Positions 7,973 through 17,990 of a DNA stretch of 64,000 bases are shown here, piece by piece. The stretch is from Spartobacteria bacterium LR76. GTDB lineage: Bacteria; Verrucomicrobiota; Verrucomicrobiia; Chthoniobacterales; Terrimicrobiaceae. Position numbers and translations under genes: made by a program. The stretch lies in the NCBI GenBank assembly GCA_003054655.1, contig QAYZ01000007.1, forward strand, positions 1 to 64,000. The letters are read 5' to 3'. Positions within the stretch are counted from its first letter, which is position 1; each line of letters opens with the position of its first letter. The notes under the pieces are model-generated. The model saw only the letters and a list, made by a program, of their open reading frames with translations. It searched no databases and was not told the DNA's origin.

Positions 7973-10900
7973 ATGGAGATCATTGACAACATCAACCACC
8001 TGCTCGGCGACGACCTGAGGCGGCAGATCACGCCCGGCGCGAAGCTTAAGATCGCTGCGTCGTGTTTCTCGATCTACGCGTTCGAGGCGCTGAAGGCCGA
8101 GTTGGAGAAAGTTGAATCTCTCCAGTTCATTTTTACCTCGCCGACCTTCATCCCGGGGGAAGCCACAGACCATCTTAAGAAAGAGCATCGCGAGTTCCAT
8201 ATTCCGAAGCTGGAGCGGGAACGCAGCCTTTACGGCAGCGAGTTTGAGGTTCGGCTTCGGAACGAATTAACCCAGAGGGCCATCGCCAAGGAATGCGCGG
8301 AGTGGATGCAGAAAAAGGCGGTATTCCGCTCAAATCGCGGACGCGCACCGATGCAGCAATTTGCAGGAATCCGCGCAGAGGACAAAGAGGCAGTCTATCT
8401 CCCCCTTCACGGTTTCACCGCCGTCGATCTCGGTTACGAAAAAGGCAATGCCGTTTCAAATTTCGTGAACCGGATCGATGAGCAACCGCTCACCACGACC
8501 TATCTCTCGCTCTTCGAGCAAATTTGGGGCGATCCCGAAAAGCTAGAAGATGTGACCGCGTTGCTCTGCGAGCACATCGCGTCCGTCTATCAGGAAAATT
8601 CACCAGAGCGCATCTACTTCATGATGCTCTACAACATCTTCAGCGAATTTTTGGAGGACATCAGCGCAGACGTTCTGCCGAACGACCGCACTGGCTACCA
8701 AGAAAGCCTCGTATGGAAAAAACTCTTTAACTTCCAGCGCGATGCGGCCACCGGGATCATCAACAAGCTGGAGACTTACAACGGCTGCATCCTCGCCGAC
8801 AGCGTAGGCCTCGGAAAAACGTTCACCGCGTTGGCCGTGGTCAAATACTACGAGCTGCGAAACAAGTCTGTCCTGGTCCTCTGCCCGAAGAAACTTGCTG
8901 ACAACTGGCTCACCTACAAAGGCAACCTCGTGACGAACATCTTCGCGAAGGACCGTTTCGGCTACGACGTGCTCTGCCACACCGACCTCTTGCGCGAGAG
9001 CGGCTACTCATTCGGCATGGCCCTCAATCGCGTGAATTGGGGCAACTACGATCTCGTGGTTATCGACGAGTCCCACAACTTCCGCAACAACACCTCCTTT
9101 GAGGAGCGCGAGACGCGCTATCAGCGCCTCCTGAATCAAGTCGTCCGGCAGGGTGTGAAAACGAAGGTTCTCATGCTCTCGGCAACGCCGGTGAACAACC
9201 GCTTTGCCGACCTGAAGAACCAGCTCGCGCTCGCTTACGAAGGTGACCCGGAGAACCTCAGCACGAAGCTCAAATCCGAAAAGCACATCGACGAAATCTT
9301 TCGTCGTGCTCAAGCCGCATTCAATGCGTGGTCCACCCTGCCAGCCGAAGAGCGCACCGCAGCGGCGATTCTCAACACCCTCGACTTCGACTTCTTCGAG
9401 CTTCTGGACAGCGTAACGATTGCGCGCTCCCGCCGGCACATCCAGACCTACTACGATACGAAGGACATCGGCACGTTTCCGGAGCGACTCAAGCCGCTTT
9501 CCTTCCACTGCCAGCTCACTCACCGAAAGGACGTCATCGGCTTCAACGAGATCTTCGAGCAGTTGAGTATGCTCACGCTGGCCGTGTATGCGCCGCTCAG
9601 CTACGTGCAACCGAGCCGACTGTCGAAATACCAGGAGCTTTACGATCCGGGCAAAGAGGTTGGCCACGGGAACCTCGGACAATCTGGACGCGAAAAGGGC
9701 ATCCAAGCGCTCATGACCGTGAACCTGCTCAAGCGGCTCGAAAGCTCGGTGCATTCTTTCCGCCTCACCCTTAAGAGCCTTGCGGACAATCACGAGCGCA
9801 CGCTGGAAAAGATCGCCGCGTTCAAGAAGACCGGCCGCGACGCCACCTTTGCCGATGTTTCTCGCGCGTTCACCGACGTGGAGCCGGAGCAGGACGACGA
9901 CATCCCAGACCCCGATGACGCGCAAATCGGCAACAAGGTGCAGATCAATCTTTCGGACATGGATCTCCCCCGCTGGGAGCACGAGTTGCGCGCCGACCTC
10001 GCCATCCTCGAAGCCCTGCTCGCTGAGATGCGGAAAATCACGCCGTCAGACGACGCGAAGCTCCAGCACATCAAGACGACGATCCTCAGCAAGCTTGCCA
10101 CGCCCATCAATGCGGCAAACAAGAAAGTCCTCATCTTCACCGCCTTCGCGGACACTGCGGACTATCTCTACGAGCATATCGCGCCCTACTTTTTGGAAAA
10201 TGCGGGACTTCATTCTGGAAAAGTCACCGGTGCCGACAGCCCGAAGAGCACGCTGAAAAAGAGCTACGACTTCCAATCGCTGCTCACGCTCTTCTCTCCC
10301 CGCTCCAAGGAGAAAGCGGCCATCCTCCCCAAGGAGACCGGCGAGATTGATCTCCTCATCGGCACCGACTGCATTTCCGAGGGCCAGAACCTCCAGGACT
10401 GCGACTACCTGATCAACTACGACATCCACTGGAACCCTGTCCGCATCATCCAGCGATTCGGTCGCATCGACCGCATCGGGTCGCAGAACAAGTTCATCCA
10501 GCTCGTGAATTACTGGCCGGACATCACGCTCGACGAATACATCAACCTCAAGGAGCGCGTGGAAAGCCGTATGGTCATCGCCGACGTCACCGCAACGGGC
10601 GATGACAATCCGCTCGATGCCAAGTCCAACGACGTTACCTACCGCCGCGAGCAGCTTCGTCGGCTCCAGGAGGAAGTCATCGAACTGGAAGACCTCAAGA
10701 CCGGCATCTCCATCACTGATCTCGGGCTGAATGATTTCCGTATGGACCTGGTGAACTACGTGAAGACGCACGGCGATCTCGCCAGCCTGCCGAACGGAAT
10801 GCACGCCGTCGTCCCCGCGGCTCCTGAGCGCGGCCTCGTGCCCGGTGTCATCTTTGCCCTGCGGAATCGCAACGATGGCGTGAACATCAATCAGCAGAAT

Positions 10901-11248
10901 CGCCTGCATCCCTACTACCTCGTTTACGTAGCGCAGGACGGCAGCGTGATCGTCAACCACACTGAGGCGAAGCGCCTCCTCGATCTCGCGCGCACTGCTT
11001 GCAAAGACCGCAGTGAACCGCTGCCCGAAGTCTATCAGCCGTTCAACCGAGCCACCAAGGACGGACGCCGGATGGACGCCTATTCGGCCCTGTTGCAGAA
11101 GGGCATCCAGTCCATGATTGCGCTGAAGGAGGAGAAGGACATCGACAGCCTCTTCACCGGCGGCAAGACCACCGCGTTGCTGAACACCATCAATGGACTC
11201 GGCGACTTTGAGCTGATCGCCTTCCTCGTCGTCCAAGCCCCCGCTTGA
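7973..11248 (+). CDS. SNF2-type helicase with N-terminal PLD-like region (defence island)
   Basis: This is a 1091-residue superfamily 2 helicase. Residues 1-240 resemble a degenerate phospholipase D-like region without an obvious HKD. Motif I is DSVGLGKT (276-283), motif II DESH (365-368), motif III LSATPVNNR, and the second RecA domain ends with GTDCISEGQNLQ and motif VI QRFGRIDRIG (827-836). The last 200 residues have no assignable domain. It is the first gene of a co-directional run with DUF4391, Mod, a PLD-like protein and Res, and DUF4391 starts six bases after its stop. ATP-driven translocation on phage or plasmid DNA is inferred from this setting. Confidence 0.85.
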   Translation: MEIIDNINHLLGDDLRRQITPGAKLKIAASCFSIYAFEALKAELEKVESLQFIFTSPTFIPGEATDHLKKEHREFHIPKLERERSLYGSEFEVRLRNELTQRAIAKECAEWMQKKAVFRSNRGRAPMQQFAGIRAEDKEAVYLPLHGFTAVDLGYEKGNAVSNFVNRIDEQPLTTTYLSLFEQIWGDPEKLEDVTALLCEHIASVYQENSPERIYFMMLYNIFSEFLEDISADVLPNDRTGYQESLVWKKLFNFQRDAATGIINKLETYNGCILADSVGLGKTFTALAVVKYYELRNKSVLVLCPKKLADNWLTYKGNLVTNIFAKDRFGYDVLCHTDLLRESGYSFGMALNRVNWGNYDLVVIDESHNFRNNTSFEERETRYQRLLNQVVRQGVKTKVLMLSATPVNNRFADLKNQLALAYEGDPENLSTKLKSEKHIDEIFRRAQAAFNAWSTLPAEERTAAAILNTLDFDFFELLDSVTIARSRRHIQTYYDTKDIGTFPERLKPLSFHCQLTHRKDVIGFNEIFEQLSMLTLAVYAPLSYVQPSRLSKYQELYDPGKEVGHGNLGQSGREKGIQALMTVNLLKRLESSVHSFRLTLKSLADNHERTLEKIAAFKKTGRDATFADVSRAFTDVEPEQDDDIPDPDDAQIGNKVQINLSDMDLPRWEHELRADLAILEALLAEMRKITPSDDAKLQHIKTTILSKLATPINAANKKVLIFTAFADTADYLYEHIAPYFLENAGLHSGKVTGADSPKSTLKKSYDFQSLLTLFSPRSKEKAAILPKETGEIDLLIGTDCISEGQNLQDCDYLINYDIHWNPVRIIQRFGRIDRIGSQNKFIQLVNYWPDITLDEYINLKERVESRMVIADVTATGDDNPLDAKSNDVTYRREQLRRLQEEVIELEDLKTGISITDLGLNDFRMDLVNYVKTHGDLASLPNGMHAVVPAAPERGLVPGVIFALRNRNDGVNINQQNRLHPYYLVYVAQDGSVIVNHTEAKRLLDLARTACKDRSEPLPEVYQPFNRATKDGRRMDAYSALLQKGIQSMIALKEEKDIDSLFTGGKTTALLNTINGLGDFELIAFLVVQAPA

Positions 11249-11254
11249 AGCCGC

Positions 11255-11911
11255 ATGTTTGCCTACCCGAAACAAGCCGAGTTCAACCGCGTGGTTCCAA
11301 AGAACAAGATCTACGCGCACGCCAAGCCCTCGAGGCGAGTTCGGGAACTCTTCGTGTCCGAAGTCGGCGAGATTCTGTGGAAATACAAACTCTCCCCGGA
11401 AACGACCAATCTCCCGGCGCGTCACGGCATCACCGAGATCGAGGTCTTTGAGATTGCGCTGAGGACGCCCGAACTCGACGAAGCGGTAATTCAGGCGATT
11501 GATCGAGCCATTCCATTTCCGCTGCTCTTTCAGTTCACCCATGGCGAGCACGTCCGTTTCGCCGCTTCCTACAAGCGTCCTAACGAAGCAGATTCGTCGA
11601 AGTGGGTCATCGAGGCCTGCTTCCAGACGGAGCCGCAACCGCTGGCGGCGGAACGTCCACCGCTTCCCGTCGCACTCGATCTTGCGGGGCTTTACGAGCA
11701 CATCGTTCGCCGACACATCCCACTGCCGCCCCGCGCTGGGGAGAGCCTCGCAAATCACGTTGCCCGGTTTCATGCGACTCAGGCCAAACGGAGGGAACAG
11801 CAACAACTGGAAGCCCGACTGGAGCGGGAGAAACAATTCAACCGCAAGGTGGAGCTGAACGCGGCGCTCCGTTCCGTTTCGCACGAACTCGAGAACCTGA
11901 AACAACTCTGA
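11255..11911 (+). CDS. DUF4391 protein of the defence island
   Basis: The 218-residue protein fits DUF4391: an N-terminal FAYPKQAEFNRVVPKNKIY stretch, a central PFPLLFQF segment and a long charged coiled-coil C-terminus (about 160-218). To my knowledge the family is often found between a helicase-related gene and a DNA methyltransferase, as here. The first half resembles a small nuclease-like alpha/beta fold, but I see no definite catalytic set. It starts six bases after the helicase and ends 11 bases before mod, so it belongs to the operon. Confidence 0.8.
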   Translation: MFAYPKQAEFNRVVPKNKIYAHAKPSRRVRELFVSEVGEILWKYKLSPETTNLPARHGITEIEVFEIALRTPELDEAVIQAIDRAIPFPLLFQFTHGEHVRFAASYKRPNEADSSKWVIEACFQTEPQPLAAERPPLPVALDLAGLYEHIVRRHIPLPPRAGESLANHVARFHATQAKRREQQQLEARLEREKQFNRKVELNAALRSVSHELENLKQL

Positions 11912-11922
11912 ACCGACTCACA

Positions 11923-13839
11923 ATGGATAAACTGAAACTGCACACGCCTGACCTGGCGGCGGCAAATATTGAGAAACTGGCTGCGCTCTTTCCTAGCTGC
12001 GTCACCGAGACTCGGGACGAGAATGGGGCGCCCACACGGACGATTGATTTCGACCAGCTCCGGCAGGAACTCTCCGACCACATTGTGGAAGGGCCGCGCG
12101 AACGGTATCACCTCGACTGGCCCGGCAAACGCGAGGCTTTACTTGCTGCCAATGCTCCCATCGCCAAGACCCTCCGTCCCTGCCGTGAGGAAAGCGTAGA
12201 TTTTGATACGACCAAGAACCTCTTCATTGAAGGCGACAATCTCGATGCATTGAAGCTGCTCCAGGAAACCTATCTTGGAAAAGTAAAAATGATTTACATC
12301 GATCCGCCCTACAATACGGGAGGTGACTTTCTCTACGAAGATGATTTTGCTTCCGATAAAGCCGATTTTCTACAGGCGTCCAATCAACGCGACGAAGAGC
12401 GAAACCGCATGCTGGCTAATGAATTTACTAACGGTCGCTTTCACTCTGATTGGCTCACGTCACTTTTCCCCAGACTAAAACTGGCTCGGAATCTATTGAG
12501 GGATGACGGCGTGATATTCATTTCAATTGACGACAACGAATACCCAAACCTGCTCAAAATGTGTGAGGAGATATTCGGCGACACCAATTATTGCGGAACA
12601 TTTATTTGGGAGAAGAAGAAAAAGCCATCTTTCCTCAATGCCAACATGGGCACCGTAACCGAATATATCGTCGCCTTTGCTCGCGACCGTACTAGTTCGC
12701 CGCCGTTTGCCGCCGGTACAGTTGAGGATGGCAAAAAGTATCCGTTCAATAATGCTGGCAATGGGGTCCGTGAGCTTACATTCCCCGCAGGCTCCGTTCA
12801 ATTTAGGTGCGCAGACGGCACGATCAAAGCCCAGGATATGTCAGAGGGAAATATCATCACGGAACTTCTGGATGATGTGCATATCAAAGAAGGTCGCAAC
12901 GAGAACCCCTTCAGGCTGCGGGGCGAGTGGAGATACTCACAGGAAAAACTAAATGAGTTTGTTGCCCAACGCGCAGAAATCGTGATCAGCAAAACACCCT
13001 TTCGTCCGAACTACATAAATCGTTCTGGGGAAATCAAGAAGACTGCGAATCTTTTGTCTCACCGAACCAATGGGGTTCCAACAAATGAAGATGCGACAGA
13101 GGAAATACGTTCCCTTTTTGGAGCTGATGTCATGAGCCATCCGAAACCAACAGGACTGCTTCGATATCTAGTGCGAGCGGTTTCCGTTGAAGATGATATT
13201 GTGATGGATTTTTATGCGGGCTCAGGCACCACCGCCCATTCAGTTATCGCCATGAATGCAGAAGATGGAGGTTCGCGGCGTTTCATTTTGGTTCAGCTGG
13301 ATGAAGCCTGTGAGAAAGATTCAGAAGCGTTTCGGAATGGCTACGCCACGATAGCAAATTTAGCAAAGGAGCGTGTCCGCCGCGCTGGAAAACAAATTAA
13401 GGAGGAAAATAGGACAACGGCACCGGATCTAGATTGCGGTTTTCGTGTACTGAAGATCGACACGTCGAATATGACGGACATGTACTATGCTCCCGATTCA
13501 GTGAAGCAGGATGATCTCGTTATTCATATAGACAACATCAAGCCGGACCGTACCGCTGACGACCTGCTCTTTCAGGTGCTTGTGGATTGGGGGGTTGATT
13601 TATCTCTACCTATCACCAAGGAGATCATTGGTGATAAAACCGTCTTTTTTGTAGACGGCAATGCGCTTGTCGCCTGTTTTGACTCGAAAGTCGGCGAGGA
13701 CCTAGTGAAGGAACTAGCAAAATCGAAACCACTGCGCGTTATTTTCCGCGATAGCGGTTTTGATAGCGACAGCGTGAAGATTAACATGGAACAGATTTTT
13801 AAACTACTGAGCCCGGGCACAGAAATCAGGAGTCTGTAA
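11923..13839 (+). CDS. mod: Type III-like DNA N6-adenine methyltransferase (Mod)
   Basis: The 638-residue protein methylates adenine using S-adenosylmethionine. The catalytic DPPY is at 127-130 and the SAM-binding DFYAGSG at 429-435. This order (catalytic motif before SAM motif) defines the beta class used by type III systems, where the central region between them chooses the target. IEGDNLDALKLLQ just before DPPY is typical. The start at 11923 is chosen because it follows the DUF4391 stop and begins the conserved region; an in-frame codon at 11602 only adds out-of-frame DUF4391 sequence. From about 12240 the gene becomes more AT-rich than its 5' end and neighbours. Length matches EcoP15I-type Mod. 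Confidence 0.92.
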   Translation: MDKLKLHTPDLAAANIEKLAALFPSCVTETRDENGAPTRTIDFDQLRQELSDHIVEGPRERYHLDWPGKREALLAANAPIAKTLRPCREESVDFDTTKNLFIEGDNLDALKLLQETYLGKVKMIYIDPPYNTGGDFLYEDDFASDKADFLQASNQRDEERNRMLANEFTNGRFHSDWLTSLFPRLKLARNLLRDDGVIFISIDDNEYPNLLKMCEEIFGDTNYCGTFIWEKKKKPSFLNANMGTVTEYIVAFARDRTSSPPFAAGTVEDGKKYPFNNAGNGVRELTFPAGSVQFRCADGTIKAQDMSEGNIITELLDDVHIKEGRNENPFRLRGEWRYSQEKLNEFVAQRAEIVISKTPFRPNYINRSGEIKKTANLLSHRTNGVPTNEDATEEIRSLFGADVMSHPKPTGLLRYLVRAVSVEDDIVMDFYAGSGTTAHSVIAMNAEDGGSRRFILVQLDEACEKDSEAFRNGYATIANLAKERVRRAGKQIKEENRTTAPDLDCGFRVLKIDTSNMTDMYYAPDSVKQDDLVIHIDNIKPDRTADDLLFQVLVDWGVDLSLPITKEIIGDKTVFFVDGNALVACFDSKVGEDLVKELAKSKPLRVIFRDSGFDSDSVKINMEQIFKLLSPGTEIRSL

Positions 13840-13856
13840 AATCCGCTGCTATATCT

Positions 13857-14882
13857 ATGAACGACGCTTTACCGACAATAGAATCCCCACTGTGGAGTTG
13901 CAGCGATTTTCTTTCCTCTGTACGGGAGGCATTCAAAACGGATGATACCTGTCTCACGGTGAGAATGTATTTCTACGGAGCTACGCAGTCTGGCTGGGAC
14001 GAAATAAGAACCCATGCTAAACAGTGGCTGCGGGCACGCAATAAGAGGACCATCGAAGCATACATCGGAACCGACCATGCCTTAACCGAGCCCGAAGCCT
14101 TAACTGCTATGAAACAGGACGGGGTCGCTGTTTTCCTTCTCACTTGTTACTCAGGCATCTTTCACCCAAAGTTAATCGTGTTTTCCAGCAATAAATACAA
14201 ATTATTACTGAGCGGCTCCAATAACTTAACCCGCAGCGGTTTGTCATCGAATATCGAGTTCGCTACTGCGGTAAAGATTCCAGCGGGGGCTGAACGCTTT
14301 GTAAACTGGGAATCCGCCATACATAATTCAAGCAATGCCCTCTCGAAGACGCTGTTGAAGGACTACGAGCAGCAGAGAAACCAGCGGCTTAAAAAGCTAC
14401 AAAAGTCTAACGTGCCATGGCAGTTCACTTGGAGAAAACGCCGCAAGGCGGCAGTCCGAAAAGGAGCTTCTATCCAGCCAAAATTGCCAATTAAGCTTGA
14501 AGAAGGAACGCTTCTTTATGAAGTGATGCCCAAGGAGACAGGGCCAATGGGTTCGCAAATTCAAATTCTTAAGCAGGTCGCTATCGGCTATTTTGGTTTA
14601 CCCAACAGGGTTGGCTCCTCCGTATCGATTAGCCTGACGAATGTTACCACAGGCGAGGAGCGATGCCTAACGATGACCTATAACAGTAACACGACAATGC
14701 GGCTCTCAATACACGAGGCATCATATACGGAACGGCCGTGCTTTCTGCTATTTCAACCAAAACGCAAGAAATCTTTTGATTTTGCGGTCATCTCGGAAGC
14801 TCTCGACCCCATGCAATTTCAATTTTTGGACAACATACTCGGTGGAAGGCGTCAAAGGAAACGGCGGACCCTTATATTTTGA
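13857..14882 (+). CDS. PLD-like nuclease-family protein of the defence island
   Basis: The 341-residue protein carries one phospholipase D-type HKD: HPK at 103-105 and GSNN at 120-123 in the spacing seen in PLD-like nucleases. A single motif suggests it works as a dimer, as in BfiI or Nuc. The C-terminal half (180-341) has no recognised domain and could be a DNA- or partner-binding part. It sits between mod and res, starting 17 bases after mod. The coding sequence is clearly AT-richer than the flanking parts of the window, a sign of separate acquisition. A role as an extra effector nuclease is inferred. Confidence 0.75.
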   Translation: MNDALPTIESPLWSCSDFLSSVREAFKTDDTCLTVRMYFYGATQSGWDEIRTHAKQWLRARNKRTIEAYIGTDHALTEPEALTAMKQDGVAVFLLTCYSGIFHPKLIVFSSNKYKLLLSGSNNLTRSGLSSNIEFATAVKIPAGAERFVNWESAIHNSSNALSKTLLKDYEQQRNQRLKKLQKSNVPWQFTWRKRRKAAVRKGASIQPKLPIKLEEGTLLYEVMPKETGPMGSQIQILKQVAIGYFGLPNRVGSSVSISLTNVTTGEERCLTMTYNSNTTMRLSIHEASYTERPCFLLFQPKRKKSFDFAVISEALDPMQFQFLDNILGGRRQRKRRTLIF

Positions 14883-14902
14883 GGTTTGCAACAAGCGGAA
14901 AC

Positions 14903-17900
14903 ATGAAACTCAAATTCAAACAGCAGGCATTTCAGACGGACGCCGTCAAGGCGGTGGTTGATTGCTTTGCGGGGCAACCAAAAGTTAGCGGCGCAAAATA
15001 TGCTATTGATCCGGGCCGTCTTGCAGTGGGCGGTGGAGAATTGGGGCTGGGCTTACAAAGCGAGGGATTCGCTAACGCAAAGATCGCTGTTCCACCTGCT
15101 CAACTTCTTGAAAACCTTCAGATGGTTCAGCGACGTCATGTCCTTCCAATTTCCACCGAGCTAAAGGCGACACCGGCCTGCGGGATTAACCTCGACATCG
15201 AGATGGAGACCGGCACGGGCAAGACCTACTGCTACATTAAGACCATGTTCGAGCTGCACCGGGAATACGGGTGGGGCAAATTCATCGTGGTCGTTCCGAG
15301 CATCGCCATCCGTGAAGGCGTTCTGAAGTCCCTCGAAATCATGGCAGAACATTTCCTGGAGCAATACGGAAAACGCGCCCGGTTTTTCGTCTATAACTCC
15401 AAGCAACTCCACAATCTGGAAAGCTTTTCCTCCGACGCCGGGATCAACGTGATGATCATCAACGTTCAGGCATTCAATGCCCGAGGCGAAGATGCCCGCC
15501 GAATTTATCTGGAATTGGATGACTTCCAGTCCCGGAAGCCAATCGATGTACTGCGCAAGAATCGCCCCATCCTGATCTTGGACGAGCCCCAAAAGATGGA
15601 GGGCAAGGCCACGACCGAAAAGCTGGCGGAGTTCGACCCACTTTTCATCCTCCGCTACTCCGCCACGCATAAGACGGAGCACAACAAAGTCTATCGGCTC
15701 GACGCCATTGACGCCTACAACCAGAAGCTGGTTAAAAAAATCGCCGTGAGGGGTATCACGGTGAAAGGCTTGGCAGGAACGAACGCCTACCTGTATCTGG
15801 AGTCCATCCGCATCGCGACGACCAAACCGCCCGAAGCCCGAGCAGAGATAGAGATTTTGCAGTCCAACGGGATCAAGCGCGTGCACCGGGTGCTGAAAAA
15901 GGGCGACGACCTCTTCACCTTGTCGGACGGGCTGGATCAATATCGTGGCTTCGTGGTCTCCGACATCAACGCGATTGAAAACACGATCAGCTTTACCAAC
16001 GGGATCGTGGTTGAGGCAGGCGAGGCCATTGGGGACGTGAATGAGGCTGCCCTACGGCGCATTCAAATCCGCGAAGCCATCAAGGCGCATTTTGAAAAAG
16101 AGAAGCTCCTGTTCGATCAGGGAATCAAGGTCCTGAGCCTTTTCTTCATCGATGAGGTGGCCAAATACCGCAGCTACGATGAGTCCGGTGAAGTGGCTGG
16201 TGAGTATGCCCGGATTTTCGAGGAGGAATACGACGGGCAACTGAATGAGGTGCTCACACTCGAGGACACCCCATATAATCGGTATCTCAAGGGGATTCAG
16301 GCGGCGAAGACCCACAACGGCTACTTCTCCATCGACAAAAAGACCAAGCGTCTCGTTGACCCTTCAGTGAAAGCCCGAGGAGAAGGCGCGGGCGAAGCGG
16401 ATGATGTGGATGCCTACGACCTGATCCTTCGGGATAAGGAGCGGCTTCTGACGTTTGAAGAGCCTGTCCGTTTTCTGTTTTCACACTCGGCCCTCCGGGA
16501 AGGATGGGACAATTCCAACGTCTTCGTCATTTGCACCCTCAAGCACAGCGACAACACCATTTCCCGCCGCCAAGAGGTAGGACGCGGGATGCGGTTGGCG
16601 CGAAATCAGGCCGGTGACCGGATTGACGATCCGGCGATTGTTCATCAGGTGAATGTGCTGACCGTCGTGGCCAATGAGAGTTACAAGGACTTTGTTTCCG
16701 GGCTCCAGAAGGACATCAGCGCGTCGCTGTCCGCCCGGCCCAAACAAGCCAACGAGGAGTATTTCCGCGATAAGGTGCTGAAAACACCCACGGGTGACGT
16801 GAAAGTCACGCCACCGATGGCGAAACTGATCGAGCGCTACCTGGTGAAGAACGATTACTCAGACACCGACGAGCGGATTACTGAAGAGTATCACAAAGCC
16901 AAAAAAGAGGGCACCATCGCCCCCCTCCCTCCCGAGCTGGAGCCCTATAAGGAACAGGTATTCCAGTTGATCGACACGGTGTTCAGCACAGCGCAGCTTC
17001 CCGAAATCGAGGATGAACGGAAGGGTAAGGTCAATCCGCTCAACTCCAACTTCGAAAAGAAGGAGTTTCAGGAACTGTGGAGCCGGATCAATCGGAAGGC
17101 CATCTATGTAGTCGATTTTGAGACTGACGAACTGATCGAAAAATGCATCAAGGCCTTGGACAAGGAATTGAAGGTGACCCCTCTCCAATACACCGTCATC
17201 GCCGGAGAACAGAAGGACGAGGCCAAATACGATGACGTAAAGCGCGGCGATGCGTTCCGGGTTCAGGAAACATCAACCGAGAAATTAACAAGTTCGGCAG
17301 GCTCGACCGTTAAATATGACCTGCTCGGCAAGCTGGCGGAATCCACCCAGCTCACGCGCCGAACTATTGCAACGATCCTGCGCGGGATCAACGTCGCGGT
17401 CTTCGGCCAATACAAGACGAACCCCGAAGACTTCCTCCTGAAGGCAGGCACTTTGATTAACGAGCAGAAGGCCACCGTTATCGTAGAGCACCTCGCCTAC
17501 AACCCACTCGAAGAAACCCACACCATCGACATCTTTACCCAGGAAAAGAAGGAAGACCTCAGCAAGGGCTTCAAAGCCAATCGTCATATCTACGATTACG
17601 TCTTCACGGATTCCACCAACGAGCGGACTTTCGTCGGGGAGCTCGATGCCAGCGCGGAAGTCGTGGTTTACGCCAAACTGCCCAAGAGTTTCCACATCCC
17701 AACCCCGGTCGGAAATTACAACCCCGACTGGGCTATCGCGTTTCAATCGGGAAAAGTGAAGCACGTTTATTTTGTTGCGGAAACCAAGGGCTCTATGTCC
17801 TCAATGGATCTTCGTAAAATCGAGGAATCCAAAATCGAGTGTGCCCGCAAGTTTTTCGCCAAAATCGCCTCCGACCAGGTGAAATATGACGTGGTGAACA

Positions 17901-17932
17901 GCTATGGAAAGCTGATGGAGTTAGTCCACTGA
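14903..17932 (+). CDS. res: Type III-like restriction subunit (Res), DEAD-type helicase-nuclease
   Basis: The 1009-residue protein is the restriction partner of Mod. Walker A METGTGKT is at 101-108 and Walker B is DEPQ at 227-230. [14 protein letters not shown] with a following [15 protein letters not shown] form the last helicase motifs. At the C-terminus a PD-(D/E)xK nuclease site is visible: PD at 941-942 and ETK at 960-962. The ATG at 14903 is preferred over an in-frame TTG at 14879 that overlaps the previous gene. Length fits type III Res (about 970 residues). It ends the island: the next gene, dinB, is on the other strand. Confidence 0.92.
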   Translation: MKLKFKQQAFQTDAVKAVVDCFAGQPKVSGAKYAIDPGRLAVGGGELGLGLQSEGFANAKIAVPPAQLLENLQMVQRRHVLPISTELKATPACGINLDIEMETGTGKTYCYIKTMFELHREYGWGKFIVVVPSIAIREGVLKSLEIMAEHFLEQYGKRARFFVYNSKQLHNLESFSSDAGINVMIINVQAFNARGEDARRIYLELDDFQSRKPIDVLRKNRPILILDEPQKMEGKATTEKLAEFDPLFILRYSATHKTEHNKVYRLDAIDAYNQKLVKKIAVRGITVKGLAGTNAYLYLESIRIATTKPPEARAEIEILQSNGIKRVHRVLKKGDDLFTLSDGLDQYRGFVVSDINAIENTISFTNGIVVEAGEAIGDVNEAALRRIQIREAIKAHFEKEKLLFDQGIKVLSLFFIDEVAKYRSYDESGEVAGEYARIFEEEYDGQLNEVLTLEDTPYNRYLKGIQAAKTHNGYFSIDKKTKRLVDPSVKARGEGAGEADDVDAYDLILRDKERLLTFEEPVRFLFSHSALREGWDNSNVFVICTLKHSDNTISRRQEVGRGMRLARNQAGDRIDDPAIVHQVNVLTVVANESYKDFVSGLQKDISASLSARPKQANEEYFRDKVLKTPTGDVKVTPPMAKLIERYLVKNDYSDTDERITEEYHKAKKEGTIAPLPPELEPYKEQVFQLIDTVFSTAQLPEIEDERKGKVNPLNSNFEKKEFQELWSRINRKAIYVVDFETDELIEKCIKALDKELKVTPLQYTVIAGEQKDEAKYDDVKRGDAFRVQETSTEKLTSSAGSTVKYDLLGKLAESTQLTRRTIATILRGINVAVFGQYKTNPEDFLLKAGTLINEQKATVIVEHLAYNPLEETHTIDIFTQEKKEDLSKGFKANRHIYDYVFTDSTNERTFVGELDASAEVVVYAKLPKSFHIPTPVGNYNPDWAIAFQSGKVKHVYFVAETKGSMSSMDLRKIEESKIECARKFFAKIASDQVKYDVVNSYGKLMELVH

Positions 17933-17990
17933 TCTCAAATTGCAGCGAATGAACGGTGACTCATCTCCCGTTCCGCAACCTGCTTGACCT

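Noticed and set aside
7973-17932. DISARM or BREX identity for the defence island
   Set aside because: No DUF1998 (DrmB), no PglZ and no BrxC-type ATPase; the Mod/Res pair instead fits type III restriction-modification.
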